The notes under the pieces are model-generated. The model did not search any database and had not been told where the DNA came from. It saw only the letters and a program-made list of their open reading frames with translations. A DNA stretch of 64,000 nt from positions 992,001 to 1,056,000 of the forward strand of contig JBLDXI010000024.1 in the NCBI GenBank assembly GCA_047495785.1, given 5' to 3'. Shown here piece by piece: positions 10,528 to 22,058 of the stretch; the stretch's first letter is position 1; each line of letters starts with the position of its first letter. The stretch comes from Lepidodermella squamata (lineage: Eukaryota; Gastrotricha). Position numbers and translations under genes: made by a program.

Positions 10528-13500
10528 TTAGCTACCACCATCAACCTGGCTACCGGACGAAGCTAACGAGGCAAGAATGTCCGACACGTCCTTCTGGTCG
10601 TTGTCCCGCGTATCGTTGGCCACTTCCATCGGCTGGTCGGTTTCACGCATCAGCGCCGAAATATCTTCATCGGCGGCCGCCGCGTTTCGTTCGAAAATTT
10701 GATTCAAATCCGCCGGGTTCATCGCCGCAACATGCTGAGCTAGATCTTGCTCGGTAAGAGTCACCTCCTCGAGGCCCAAATCGTCAGCTTCGACCGGTTC
10801 TTCAATAATTTTTTCCTTAGCAGCGACCGGTTTCGCATCAGGCTTAGCGCATCGATAACAGAAGAACCGCTCGTCCTCAGAGAAAACCCGGTCGCCCAGG
10901 CCGAGGCATTCGCAGTGGTACCAAAGTTGGCACTTGTCACACTGGACCCAGTTGACGTCGTCCCCGGCCGGTTTCATGCATTTATCGGCTGAGCAGTCTT
11001 CATCAGACCATTCACGAGCACTGTTCGAATTGTCAGCCTCATCAGCACTCGACGCGCCTTTTTTACTATGTTTCGCTGCCGCGCCTTTAGCTGACCCGCT
11101 TGAAGCGGTTGAGGAAACGCGCCGGCGATGCGAGACGGGTTGGACTGGTTTCTTCGAACCGCCAGATTTTGCTGCGGCGGCAGTTGCCGTGGTTGATTTA
11201 GTAGAGGTAGTCGGCGCCTTAGAACCCGTTTTCTTACCCGGGTGAGTTTCAAGTTTCGCCAGGGTAGCCTCTTCCGCGCGACGTTTTCGCGACGCCTTCG
11301 CTAGGGCTTGCATCAGCATCTGAACGCCACTGGAAGCTGGTCTCGAGCCACTGAGAGCCGATGATGCACTTTTAACCGGCGAGACTGATTTTCGCTGCGC
11401 TAACGTCGCCGCAGCCGCCTTAACCACGCTCTTTGATTTCGAGGCGGAATTAGGGGCTGGTGGCCGAGCTTTTTCAGCTGGTAACGATTTTTTCGGGAGA
11501 GCGTGTTCGTGAAGCGTCAGCATCATCTGCTCGGTTGCTTCATCCGGGGTCGGCGGTCGAACTGGAGGCCGAGCGACGTTGAGAATCGCCCATAGCGTGC
11601 TAATTTCGTCGAGCGTGACTTCAATCAGTTCGCCTTCGACGTATAACCGTTCGAGATTAGCGAGTACGTAGTCGCCGTCATCTGACATCAAAGTCAGTGC
11701 GTTGACTGAATCGCGAAATTGCGTAGAATCGGCGCCGTGTTTCAACGCCGCGACTGCAGCTGATAGTTGAGCTGTACTCGACAAGTACTTGCGGACCCTT
11801 TGCTGCCATGCGATCACTCGCTCAGCCAGAAATTGGAGGGCGTCACCTTAAAATTTTTGAAATTTCAAATTATTATAAAATTGACATAATAATATGAAAC
11901 ACTAAAGCAACCAACAGCCCTAACTCGATTGTTATCGCGCAAATGGGGCGGGCTAACAAATCAGATTCTGCTCAAATTTTAAACGTGGGACATTTTCTCG
12001 AGCTTTCGAGCGGGCTTAGAAAATGAAAATTGACTCAAATTCCAGTGCAATTATTGGAGCGAGAATTTTCGACACTGCGCCATTAAATCACGCGAATTCC
12101 CGTTATACATAGTAACTGCAGCAACTCGAGCATGTTTCCGCTCTGGACAATCAGGGACAATAAGTATTTCTCAATTTTCAACTCATGTTCAACGAGGCAT
12201 AAACACGCCATTTATTTCGGGGATGGGGTTTCGGAAATCACATAGACGGTGAATGCGTTATGCGAAGAGGCAATGCGCCTTAAAAGTATATTTAGTTTAT
12301 TTGAAAAGAAAGAGCCTCGGATTCCAATTTTTTGTTAATTTCTGTATTAGTTATGTTTTTAGGTTTTTGGTACATCTTTCGATTGGCTGATTTTTTTTAC
12401 AGTTTTTGCCATAAAAACAGCCGATAACCGAGAAATTTTTGTAAATAATTACTTACCCTCGTGAATACGAAGTGATATCCTTTGAAGTGAAAGTAGAAGA
12501 GCCAACACGTTGTCCACCCTAGGCCGTTTTGACCGACAGCAAGACGGGCACAGAAACTTGAGCAAGAAAGCTGGCGTATGGCCGGAACCTCCGCTTTCCT
12601 TATGCCCAGGTGCCGGGGGTTTCGGACCAGGAACACAAGTAGGGTGGAACCACTCTTTGCACAGGGCACAGACATTCATGTTAGTCGTAGGGCCCTTCCG
12701 GCAAATGCAAACTTGAATCGGGGCTTTATCGCCATGGACCGGCACGTTCGATTCCTGAGGAACAGTTGAGTCGGAACTCAACGTCGGTTGAGGATCAGAA
12801 TCAGAGGTGAAATGGCTTTTACGGCGCAATTTTTCCACATTTGCAATTCGAAGCTCGATAATAGCCTCAACTTCAAGCTTCGCAGCTTCGTTATAACGAG
12901 CGAATAATTCGCTGGACGAACAGCTATCATCCGTAAAATCGATCTTCGGCACAACTGTAACGATCAAGCTTTCCAGTTTTTTCGTGCCTGATAACCCGCC
13001 AAGAGAAGTTCGCGATTTGCGAGGACTGCCGGCCAGCATTAGCGCAGAACTAGCGCCTTTTTCGTTAGAAATGACGCCAATATCAGTTCGAGGAGCGAGA
13101 ATGTCAATCAATCTGCAGGTTGTCTGGCCTTTGACGATAAACACCCGATTCGCTTTTTCGAGAAATTGCGCAGCTAACGTGACCTGGCTTTCGGTTTTAT
13201 CCAGCGCGTCCAGCTTAAAAGGCAGCGTTTTCGCAACCTCAACAACGTGAAGCGCCTCAAGATACGGCGGGAAGGTCGAGCCGTTAGGATTAGGAGCTGA
13301 GTGTAGTTTTTCGAGTTTTTCAGCCCAAGTCCCGGCTCGTTTAACAGCAGTTTTGAGTTCCTCGAGGGCTGGAACGTGTAAAACAGCAACAGCCGATCCC
13401 CGCATGATCAAATCACCAGCGTCGGCTAACGGCCTTTTCGGGCTCGCTGCGAGTAGTGCTTTACATTCCCGCTCGAGGTGTTCGCCAAACGACGCCAAAT

Positions 13501-16500
13501 CTTGCAAATGGCGAATAGCGGCCGACATTTCGGCGTTTGGAATTATTTTTCGGCACGAATTCAGCAGTTTTTCGACTGTATCGAGTGACACTGTTTCAAT
13601 GTCACTTTCTTCATCAGTTTCAGAATTTTCTGGCTTTTCGGTTTTGTTCAAATAGTCTTTAAACTCCTCCTTATACTGATTGAGCCAATCAACTCGTTCG
13701 ACAACTGTCAACAATTTCGCAACTCCCGGCAATTGAAGGTCGTAGTTCTCCACAAAAGCCTGCAATCGCTCGAGATCAGCTGGTGACGGGTCAGGGTCAG
13801 CCATCAAGAGATCAACTTCGGTAAGAAAACGAGACGCGGCCGTCGCTAACCGATTGACTTCGTCAATACCAGGCACGTGGAACGGCAATGCACTGTACTG
13901 TTCCGCGAAATTCTTCAACTCTTCAACCGTAACTTTCGGTTTCGAGCTATTCGTGGTAGTATGCCGGGTTTTTGCTCGGTTGACTTGCTGCAAGAGCTGG
14001 TGAACCACCCGGGTAGCCTTCTCGGCATCACTGATGATTTTACGCAGCGCCCTGTATAATTCGTGGTTTTCAGGGAAACGCTTGTCCTTCGCTTCTTTTT
14101 CCAGCTGCCGTAACTCCGGGAGGTCAACCTTACCGAGGGAGCTTGCCGAAACCGGAGCCAACGCCGCGGTTGTACGGTCAAGCCATGAATTGAATATTTC
14201 AGCGCGATTCTGAACGCCTTCGATAAAAGCTTGAAGTTCTTCGAAAGTATAGCGATAATGAAGTGTTCGCTTCGAATTGTCGCACGAACATGACAACGAT
14301 TCGAAATGCCGGACACAAACCATCGAATCAGGGTTACACTCGCAAGAAACACTCGAGAGAAATAGCATAGTTTTGCAGGCATTGCATTGCCGCTCGTCCT
14401 CAGGTATAACCTCAAAAAATTCGCTGAAAAAATAAACTCAAATGAAATAATAGAATAAAATATCTCAAAGCTACCGAGCAGATTCAGTGACGCCAGCCTC
14501 GAACACCGTTTTCCGAAAATTGCGCTCATCTTCGACCATTTTGCGTATTTCGCTCACAGCTTTCGAAGCTAGATCAATATCCAACAGTCCGGGATTCGCA
14601 CCCATCTTGCAGAGAAGTTCTTCTTGGCTGAAAACGCAGTGGCGACGAGTATTTCGATACTCATCGATACAAGCCCTGCCGAATGGCAGCCAGTCCGGCA
14701 GGCAGAAATTCACAGCTTCGGCGAAATTATAGCCGTTGTTGAACCCTGCATGGTACGCCCTGGGAAAAGTGACAATGAACTCGCCAACTTCCTGGTCGCA
14801 TCGGAAAACTTGAACACCGTGCTTTTGAAGCACAGTCGGGCTTATAATTGTCGTTAATTGATGCATCAAATCAGGAGATTGCTCGAAAAGTTCCGGGGCC
14901 TTGGATCGCATTACATCCTGAAGTTTGTCTGCATCCGAGCTTGGGACACCGTACCACGTTTTAGGATCGCCCCAGTGTAGGTAATTTATCGAATACGTGT
15001 AATGGTCCTCGACATGCCAACAGAAGCAAGAGAAACACATCCCAACGTAGCACCATGGAACTTTCATTCCCGAAATCTCAGCAGTAACAAATCTTAGCAA
15101 AGAACGAGGTAGAAGAGGGAGATTGTTCAAATTCCATGGTGAGTCGGCGTAATGCTCTTCGCCGGGGAACAATTGCTTATTGTCCCCGACTGGGAATCCA
15201 CTGCCCATGTCTAGCACATGCACATCAGCTCCATATTCGACTTGAACTTGTTCGTGAATCGACTTGGTAAGACGCCAAAACTCGCGTTCGACATGCTCTT
15301 TTTTAATTTCGTGCAAAGGCAGACGAAAGAAGTTTGTTTTGAATCCGTCAGCCATTTCGCCGAAAGAGCGTAAAGTGTATTGCTTTGAAGACTGAACGAA
15401 ACCGTAAGGATCCAACGGCTTGCTCAACTCTTTGGAAACGCATTTCGGGCAGCACCAATCACCACGTGGAACGTCCGGCAACGGAGGCATCAAGCAAAAC
15501 GTGTGATACGCATTGTCACAAGTGTCGCAAAGCAGCAGTTTGTCTTCGCCGTCACCCCGTTTACAGTTTGCGCAAGTTATCAACTCTGGTGGCAAAGGGG
15601 CTGCTTTCAAAGTATTCTGCACCGGCTTTTCTGGTTCTACATCTGCAACAACTGATACAACATCTTGCTTGTTTGGTGCCCCGGGCGTTTTTCGGGCAGT
15701 CATTCTCGATTTCTGCGCCGACGCCTCCTGAGGCTCAGATTTGGTCGGTGACGAAGGTGTGGATGGCGATTTCGCCCCTCCAGTTAAATTTTTCATTTCT
15801 CGGGAGCCAAATTTTTTCGAATCATTGGGTGACATAGGTTTATCATTCGCCGAACCTATTTCGGGAGAATTCAAATTGCTGCTATTACCGCTTTTGTTGG
15901 CTGCCTCTTCGGCATCTGATTGCGCGCGGCGCATGTATCTCGCCGATCTCTTCGACTTGGTATCTTTCCCATTCTCAACACCGTTTTCATCGTAAACGCC
16001 AGATTTGAAAACGTCAAATGGGTACAAGATTTTTTCGTAGTGCAATTTATAAACAGCACTAGATGACTGAGCTTGTTCTGCAGTGGAACCCATGCGCATG
16101 GCGACACGCTTCCATCGGCCGCGTTCGGAGCAGCATTTTTCGAAGCCGCCTTCCAATGCAACAACCCGGTGCAATTTATAAAGATCCAGGTATTTCCGAT
16201 CGACAACAGGAATCTTCAATATACTTCCTTGTAGCTCAGAGAACTTGGCTACGCTATTCAGGAAGTTCAGCTTGATCCTAGTAGTAGCCTAAAACAATAC
16301 CTATTTGAAAAATTAAATGTATTCAGGGCAATATTTACCTCCAATTCGTTAACACGTTGAACTCGAGGAACAAATCGGAAGTCCCTAGTATTCGCCGCAA
16401 ACGGAGGTTTCCAACTCTAGAATAATCGAATCAATCATCAACAAAAATAACATGTCATGGATCTCACCTTGGGCGGAACAATTTTAGCGATGCCATACTT

Positions 16501-16659
16501 TTCAGCAATTGGTTGAATGGAAGCAATGTACGCTAAAGGATCCTTGCCAAATTCTTCTTCTGTTGGCCGAAATACAACAGTCTCTGGGGGGCGGACGAAT
16601 TGAACATCATCATCCGGATCATCCACGGACATCCGAATATCGTCTGAAGTATTCGTCAT
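10528..16659 (-). CDS. KDM5: KDM5/JARID1 histone H3K4 demethylase, complete
   Basis: Five exons (16659..16468, 16416..16339, 16288..14475, 14423..12457, 11846..10528) join in phase to 1789 residues, close to vertebrate KDM5. Domain order: JmjN ([17 protein letters not shown]), ARID (start of exon 3), PHD1 ([19 protein letters not shown]), JmjC with the iron ligands HVE in [11 protein letters not shown] and the distal His in [15 protein letters not shown]5HC2 zinc finger (CNACKTMLF across the exon 3/4 join), PLU-1 helical region, PHD2 ([17 protein letters not shown]) and PHD3 near the C-terminus ([18 protein letters not shown]). It removes di- and trimethyl marks from H3K4 using Fe(II) and 2-oxoglutarate in the nucleus. 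All catalytic residues I can check are present. Low-complexity Ala/Ser/Lys linkers separate PHD2 and PHD3. It has a head-to-head relation with the MARVEL gene. Confidence 0.95.
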
Positions 16660-17312
16660 TGCGTGTTCATCAAAGCTAAATCGTCATACTATGTAAAGAA
16701 TCACGTATAGTAATATCACTTCAGGGAGAGTAATGACCTAGAAAACTGTAAGAGGTCCCAAAATATGCAGGTTGAGGCTTTGCGACACAGAGACTCAGCT
16801 GAAACCGCATCGTTTTGCCAAAAGGTCATTTAAAATATGTTCAATATATTTTGACGGATAATAGTTACCGCTGATTTTTAATAAACTGATAAGAAGTTAA
16901 CAATAATCATGAATATGCCGAAATCATGATTCACCTAGAATTTAATCGACCGGCATATCTGGCCTTTAGCACCTCGATTCATCATCATCGCGCTCTGGTC
17001 GATGTTTACCCAAGAGATCAGACGACCTAACTTAGCTAGCTTTCACCTGTATCCTCTGTTCCTATAGTAGTCTTAACCATAGGAACATCACGTCATCTAT
17101 TATCGAGCTTTATGCACATTATAAAGTCACTAATTCCTAGATCCCTTTCTTGTGATTTGTTCCAACCCAAGCATCTAGCTTTCACCAATGTTGGTAGTAT
17201 TTAGCCCTTCTGAGGTCTGAGGTCGTAATACCCTTCAACACAGATTTTTGGGCTCTCTTCACTTCTCAAAGCTCTATTAATGTTAATGATTGCTTAGAAT
17301 ATCGCTCTTAAC
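16660..17312. other. Divergent promoter region between KDM5 and the MARVEL gene
   Basis: 653 bases, AT-rich, with no ORF of note. On the plus side TGATTGCTTAG ends 15 bases before the MARVEL ATG. On the minus side CGATTTAG lies about 18 bases before the KDM5 ATG. Both resemble 3' splice sites. No core promoter element stands out. Confidence 0.4.
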
Positions 17313-17903
17313 ATGAGTTATCCCACTACGAATGCCGCGGTGACAGTACCAGCGCCTGCAGCGCAGCCGACTTACTTCGGACCAGAAGGAGGCGTCGGCC
17401 CAAAGGCAGCTTATGTTCGGACGCTGAATGGCCTGCTGAAAATTGCAGAATTTGTCTTGGCTGTGGTAGTCATAATTTGCGCCGCTTGTTTCAATCTCGC
17501 CGTTCCAAACAACTCGGTGGCTGGCTACATTTCGTTTGTTTCTTCGGCACAGTGCTTTTTTACAATCGTCCTGTTCATGCTGTTTTTCTTCAACGTTATC
17601 TATCGTATTCCACATCACCCATTGATTATTCTCATCTATTATGGTGTGATGCTGGTTTTCATTCTGGTTGGCGCGATAATTTGCGCAGTTTATGGCGGCT
17701 CTTATCCTGCTAGTGGGGCAGCCGCTTTCTTCCTCTTTGTTGATCTGGTCGTCTGTGGTCTCGATGCCTTTATGTGTTTGCGTTATTGGCGAAGTGGAGA
17801 TATATCTCTTGGCCATAGAGTCATTTTTGGCCCACCAGCCCCGGAGCCTGCTGCCACACCTGCTGCTACTCAATATCCTGGCGGTGGTGCTCCCCATTAT
17901 TAG
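17313..17903 (+). CDS. MARVEL-domain four-transmembrane protein (CMTM/plasmolipin-like)
   Basis: Single-exon, 196 residues. A cytosolic N-terminus rich in Pro/Ala precedes four hydrophobic helices: IAEFVLAVVVIICAACF, YISFVSSAQCFFTIVLFMLF, LIILIYYGVMLVFILVGAII and AAAFFLFVDLVVCGLDAFM. The C-terminal tail is Pro/Ala/Gly-rich and ends GGGAPHY. This is the MARVEL layout of plasmolipin, CMTM and MAL proteins, which organise lipid-raft membranes in trafficking. Synaptogyrin and synaptophysin were considered but their loop cysteine pattern and longer tails are absent. Nearest-subfamily assignment is not possible by eye. A poly(A) signal lies at 18508, and the next gene starts 62 bases after it. Confidence 0.75.
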   Translation: MSYPTTNAAVTVPAPAAQPTYFGPEGGVGPKAAYVRTLNGLLKIAEFVLAVVVIICAACFNLAVPNNSVAGYISFVSSAQCFFTIVLFMLFFFNVIYRIPHHPLIILIYYGVMLVFILVGAIICAVYGGSYPASGAAAFFLFVDLVVCGLDAFMCLRYWRSGDISLGHRVIFGPPAPEPAATPAATQYPGGGAPHY

Positions 17904-18574
17904 TTGTGCATATATCTTGTTGGCTGCTTCTCCTTTTTTCGAGTCTCCAATCTATTTATCATAGACTGCGATATTGCCTCTATGAGCAATTTATTAACTA
18001 TATGCTGATGACCCGAATTCCACGAGTCCTTTTTGTATTATGTTTCTTTTGATTTTAATTCAATGCAACCTGATGCTGAACGTTAACTCTTCGAAAGTGC
18101 CATCACAAACGATGCATAATAATAATACTAATAATGATATAAAATTTATTTCTTTGAGACGAATCTTGTCTAGCATGTTTACATATTTTTTTGTTTGGGT
18201 TCTGTTGCGTGTTATAAGCATTTTTGAGCGCTTCAAAGCTTCCGGGCAGCTCTATGTTATCCAGCATTTATTCGATGGCTTACTCGCAAGGTCATCATTT
18301 ATTATACCTGCACCAACCGGTATTGAAGAGTGAAAAATGAATCAATATATGAATGAAGATTCAAATCTATCAAACGCATATTCGGTGGTGACGCTGGTGT
18401 ATTTGGACCAAGTTATACATTCTTATGAGAACCAAGCAAACATGTCATTCTTTTGTAAAAGTGAATCTGAAGCCGGCTGTCGGATAACGCTTCAAAAATT
18501 ATGCTACAATAAAGTATTCTATATTTTGCGTGAGCTAATGATATTTTTTTGTCGATTTTTAGAGATTATTAAAT
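17904..18574 (+). other. Long 3'UTR of the MARVEL gene and intercistronic junction
   Basis: About 600 bases of AT-rich 3'UTR with AATAAA at 18508-18513. Then T-rich GTCGATTTTTAG ends at 18562, 12 bases before the GPKOW ATG. No gene is seen within it. Confidence 0.55.
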
Positions 18575-18577
18575 ATG
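18508..18577 (+). promoter_or_regulatory. Poly(A) signal + 3' splice site + ATG junction
   Basis: AATAAA (18508-18513), 47 bases of spacer, acceptor-like GATTTTTAG (AG at 18561-18562), then ATG at 18575. This is the arrangement expected between two genes of a trans-spliced operon. A simple 5'UTR intron of GPKOW would also explain the acceptor. Confidence 0.5.
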
Positions 18578-20023
18578 GCGTTTTCCTTCAAAATATCCTC
18601 GAGTGCTAAGCCTAAAGAGCTTAGCAAAAGTGCCATCGAAGATCGATCCGTTCTACCAACTGAGGCTGAAACTGACTACGTGTTATCAGTTGAGAAAAAT
18701 AGAATAAAAAGTACGAAACCCGAGGAGAAGAAGAAGGAAGTCATAATCCCATGTCAACGCGATGGGTTCAAAATTGCGCTCGAAGAAACTGCCAAGGGTA
18801 AAGACGATCTTGAAGCAGCAGCTATATCTGCAATTTTCAAAGACGCCGATTCGTTCGCCGGCAGAGCGGAAGTTGAGGAAGCGGCAAAAACTGTTGTCAT
18901 ACCAGCCGTGGAAACAGGAGATTTAATCGACGATGACAACAAAATTGCGAGACAAGTAACCGTCGGCGATGCTGCTGACTACGAGGCGGTTTCCATCGAT
19001 GATTTCGGAATGGCTATGCTTCGCGGCATGGGTTTCAAAGAGACTGAAGGTATTGGCAAAACGAACAAGGTTGCTGTGAAACCTATCGAGGTCGTCGTCA
19101 GACCGAAGGGTCAAGGTCTGGGCGCAGGAGCTTCTCGAGCTAAAAAAGCTGCAGCGTCTAGTAATTCTTCAAATAACGAACGCGACGACGATTGTTATGA
19201 GGAAATCGAGCTACGAGCTGGAGCGAAATGCATGATTCTTGCTGGTCCTCACAAAGAAAAGTACGCAACTGTTGATGGTATCGATGCTGAAAATAGCCGA
19301 GTTTTCCTGCGACTTGCTATCGGCGATAAAGTTCTCTCTCTCCCCGAATCCAATGTGAAAGCTGTGTCGGACCGTGAATTCCAAAAATACTCTCGATATC
19401 TTAGTATGTCAATGTTTTGTCCAATTTATCAATAATTCAATTCGTTTATTTTTCTAGATAAAGCATCTGCCGACCAGGCGAGACAAGAGACTGAGAAAAA
19501 GTTGATGGAAATGCGAACTCGAAGCCCTGAACCTGATCGAGATGAAAAGAAAAGCAAGAAACATAGAAACAGGTCTCGATCTCGGTCTCGTTCATCGGAT
19601 CGAAAACGGCATCACGAAAAGAGCAAACATCGTGATAAAGAAAAGGGATCATCGTCTCGTAGTGAAGAACAGCCCCGTTGGTTACACCCGCATCTATCTG
19701 TCGTGGTAAAATCCGGTAAATATGCAGATCAACGAGGCTCTATCACCGATGTTTTAACCCCCACGAGTTGCACAATCCGTCTTCAGAGTGGCAAAAGTTT
19801 ATACGAAATCAGCTCAAGTGACTTGATACCAGTTCAACCCAGACGTGTTGGCGATGCTTGTATGGCCCTGCTTGGCCAGAACCGACGGCTGGTCGGCGAA
19901 ATCATTGAGCTTACAGCGGACGGGAAGTACGCTGCTATTCAGTCAGCTGCGGATCAGATGGTAGTAGTTACCGAAAAGCTCAGCAATCTCTGCGTTTACA
20001 CCGGTTCTCTAGACGTGTTTTAG
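18575..20023 (+). CDS. GPKOW: GPKOW: G-patch and KOW motif spliceosome protein
   Basis: Exons 18575-19403 and 19458-20023 join in phase to 464 residues (human 476). The N-terminus begins MAFSFKISSSAKP, the FxFx start typical of the family. A G-patch follows at about residues 145-190 (YEAVSIDDFGMAMLRGMGF, EGIGKTN, RPKGQGLGAG). KOW domain 1 (AKCMILAGPHKEKYATVDGI) and a second KOW (LSVVVKSGKYADQRGSITDV) flank an RS-like stretch (RNRSRSRSRSSDRKRHHEK). The protein is the Spp2 homologue: it binds the helicase DHX16/PRP2 through the G-patch and promotes spliceosome activation in the nucleus. AATAAA at 20052 is its likely poly(A) signal. It converges with TPRKB. Confidence 0.93.
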
Positions 20024-20306
20024 TCTGTTTAAATTGTTCGCTTTTTACACCAATAAAAATAATGTGATTTTGGTTTTCGAATTCAGAACGCGTTTTCTTT
20101 CTCACTGGTATCAAAATACTTTATTGGCGAGCAGTTTCAAGTATACCGACTGTGTTGATTTCACCCGATTTTGTGTTTTCAAAGCAGACAAACGAAAATT
20201 AATATTCATATCAGCTGATTGGGAGGAGAAAGAGGAGAAGCAGGATTGAGAGAAGAACCAAAAAATACACTGCTATCCGGGTAGGTTTTCGATTGATGAT
20301 TGCGGG

Positions 20307-21009
20307 TCATCGGTGAGCATCTCGCGCAGAAATCCTTGTAACAACAGCATCACACAGCGTTCTCATACCAAGCTCTTTCTGATCAATGTTATAAACCTGG
20401 AATATTAAATGATTAAGGAGGACTTCAAATCGGCTCCTTATCTTACTTTGCAAACAGCGGCAGGATCTGTGTATCTGGTTAGGGTATCAAGCGGCTGAAG
20501 CTCACCGTCGATGTGAGATAACGCCCGTTCAAGGTCTGCAGAAAGTTGTTCGTATGGACCCAAGGTGACAACAAGTGCTGAGCTAGCACCTTCTTCGATG
20601 CCGAACTTGCCAAAAGCTTGAGTTATCTGGAGAAATTGAATCATTAAAATTCCAAACAACGAGACTTTTTCGATTAGCTTACTTGAGTTTGGGCGGAAAG
20701 ATTGAACAAAAATTCGGAAAATATCGTCTTGGTCGAGAACGAAATTTCATTTACAATTTCGTAAATAGTTTTTTGAGCAGCGCAATACAACTGAAATAGG
20801 TCAACAACCTGGCAAAAAAGTAAACGTGAAACAAAAATAGACAAGCTCAATTTATTTACCATGGAAGGTTTGATTAGAGCAGCGGGTATTTGAGTTATGC
20901 TTCGCTTGATTTCATCGGGATTTCTGATATTGTTGATTAGCGCCAGGCCAAAACCATATTCGGGATATAGACAACTCTTCATTATAAACTTTGTCGAGTT
21001 CAACGTCAT
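20307..21009 (-). CDS. TPRKB: TPRKB / CGI121 subunit of the KEOPS complex
   Basis: Exons 21009..20860, 20808..20683, 20626..20447 and 20396..20307 join in phase to 181 residues (human 175). Landmarks shared with TPRKB/Cgi121 are AALIKPSMVVDLFQLYCAAQKT near residue 45, IFSEFLFNLSAQTQITQAFGKFGI in the middle and LGMRTLCDAVVTRIS at the C-terminus. Cgi121 binds PRPK/Bud32 and helps place tRNA for N6-threonylcarbamoyladenosine (t6A) synthesis; the complex acts in the cytosol and nucleus. CAATTTTAG, acceptor-like, lies about 20 bases before the ATG. Minus-strand AATAAA is at 20124-20119, so the 3'UTR overlaps that of GPKOW. Confidence 0.9.
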
Positions 21010-22058
21010 TTTAGATTGTCAACAAAAAATCTAAAATTGAATAAGAAAATTCAAGGTTTTATTGTTAGAGTACAATATACAGCGATTTAGTCAAATGTTA
21101 ACTCACGCTCAACATGATCATAACGGGCACATTAAAGCGCGAGACATTAGCTGCGCGTCTCAAAAATCACCCCCATCCTTCAGATATAACGCCACGCCAG
21201 CGCGTTACTAGCACCGGCGTAAAACGGCGTCATTCATCATTCATTCTTTTCATAACAACAAGGTAGATCAAACGCACAGCTGATACTTCTAAGCGCCAGT
21301 AATCCACTAATAACGTCGTGCAACTTCTCGGCTACGCGGTAAGAAATGTAGTAGTAGTAGTAAGCAATGTAAGTCAAAAACAACGATAAATTTATTCATG
21401 AAAAGTAACTGCAGAAAATTGCGAGCCAACTGAATTTTCAAATTTGATGTAGGCGCGGAATCCAAATTTATGGAAAATTCATTTTCATCAGAGAACGTAA
21501 TTCACAACGGGTGAAAAACGCAAGATCTTCTTACTGCTCATAGATTCACATTTCCAAATCCACGTCAAATGGAAGTTATGAATAAAAATAATTTTCATTT
21601 TTTTTCCAAAGAAACTGACAGTGCACAGATAGATAGGTAAAGTTAATTTCGAATGAATTCAAAAATAATGGGTGGCAGTCATTTTCTGGGTGAAAGTTAA
21701 TGACTAAATCTTCCACCAAATTGATTTTAGATGAATAAGGAGAGCAGCGTAAGCAAATTTTTATAGGTATTTTTTTATCTTGCAATGACGATACGATTCT
21801 ATTTGTACCGCAAGTAGCGCACAAGAGGCACGACGAACGATTTTTCCTTTAATAAGCATTCGCAAGTAGTAACTGAGATATATCAGGTAATGAGAACCTA
21901 TACCTAATTAAAGGCCTAGATAATAGTGTTATCTGTCAACACACATGTGATTGTATCAATGCTCCAGTTAATATGCGGTTTCGGCAACCAGTCAAGATAG
22001 CTCATAACCTAGGAATGCAATGACTGGATGAGTTCGAGGAGCCTTGAGCTATTGCTGC
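21010..22058. other. Intergenic region upstream of TPRKB, downstream of CNBP
   Basis: About 1 kb, AT-rich. It holds a short run of TAG trinucleotides near 21345 and nothing I can call a gene. A minus-strand 82-codon ORF at 21576-21824 has no recognisable domain and is not supported. Confidence 0.45.

Noticed and set aside
21576-21824. 82-codon minus-strand ORF with CXXC pairs (CATC, CLRC)
   Set aside because: Cysteine spacing matches no zinc-finger family I know, and no splice partners or neighbouring exons are visible.
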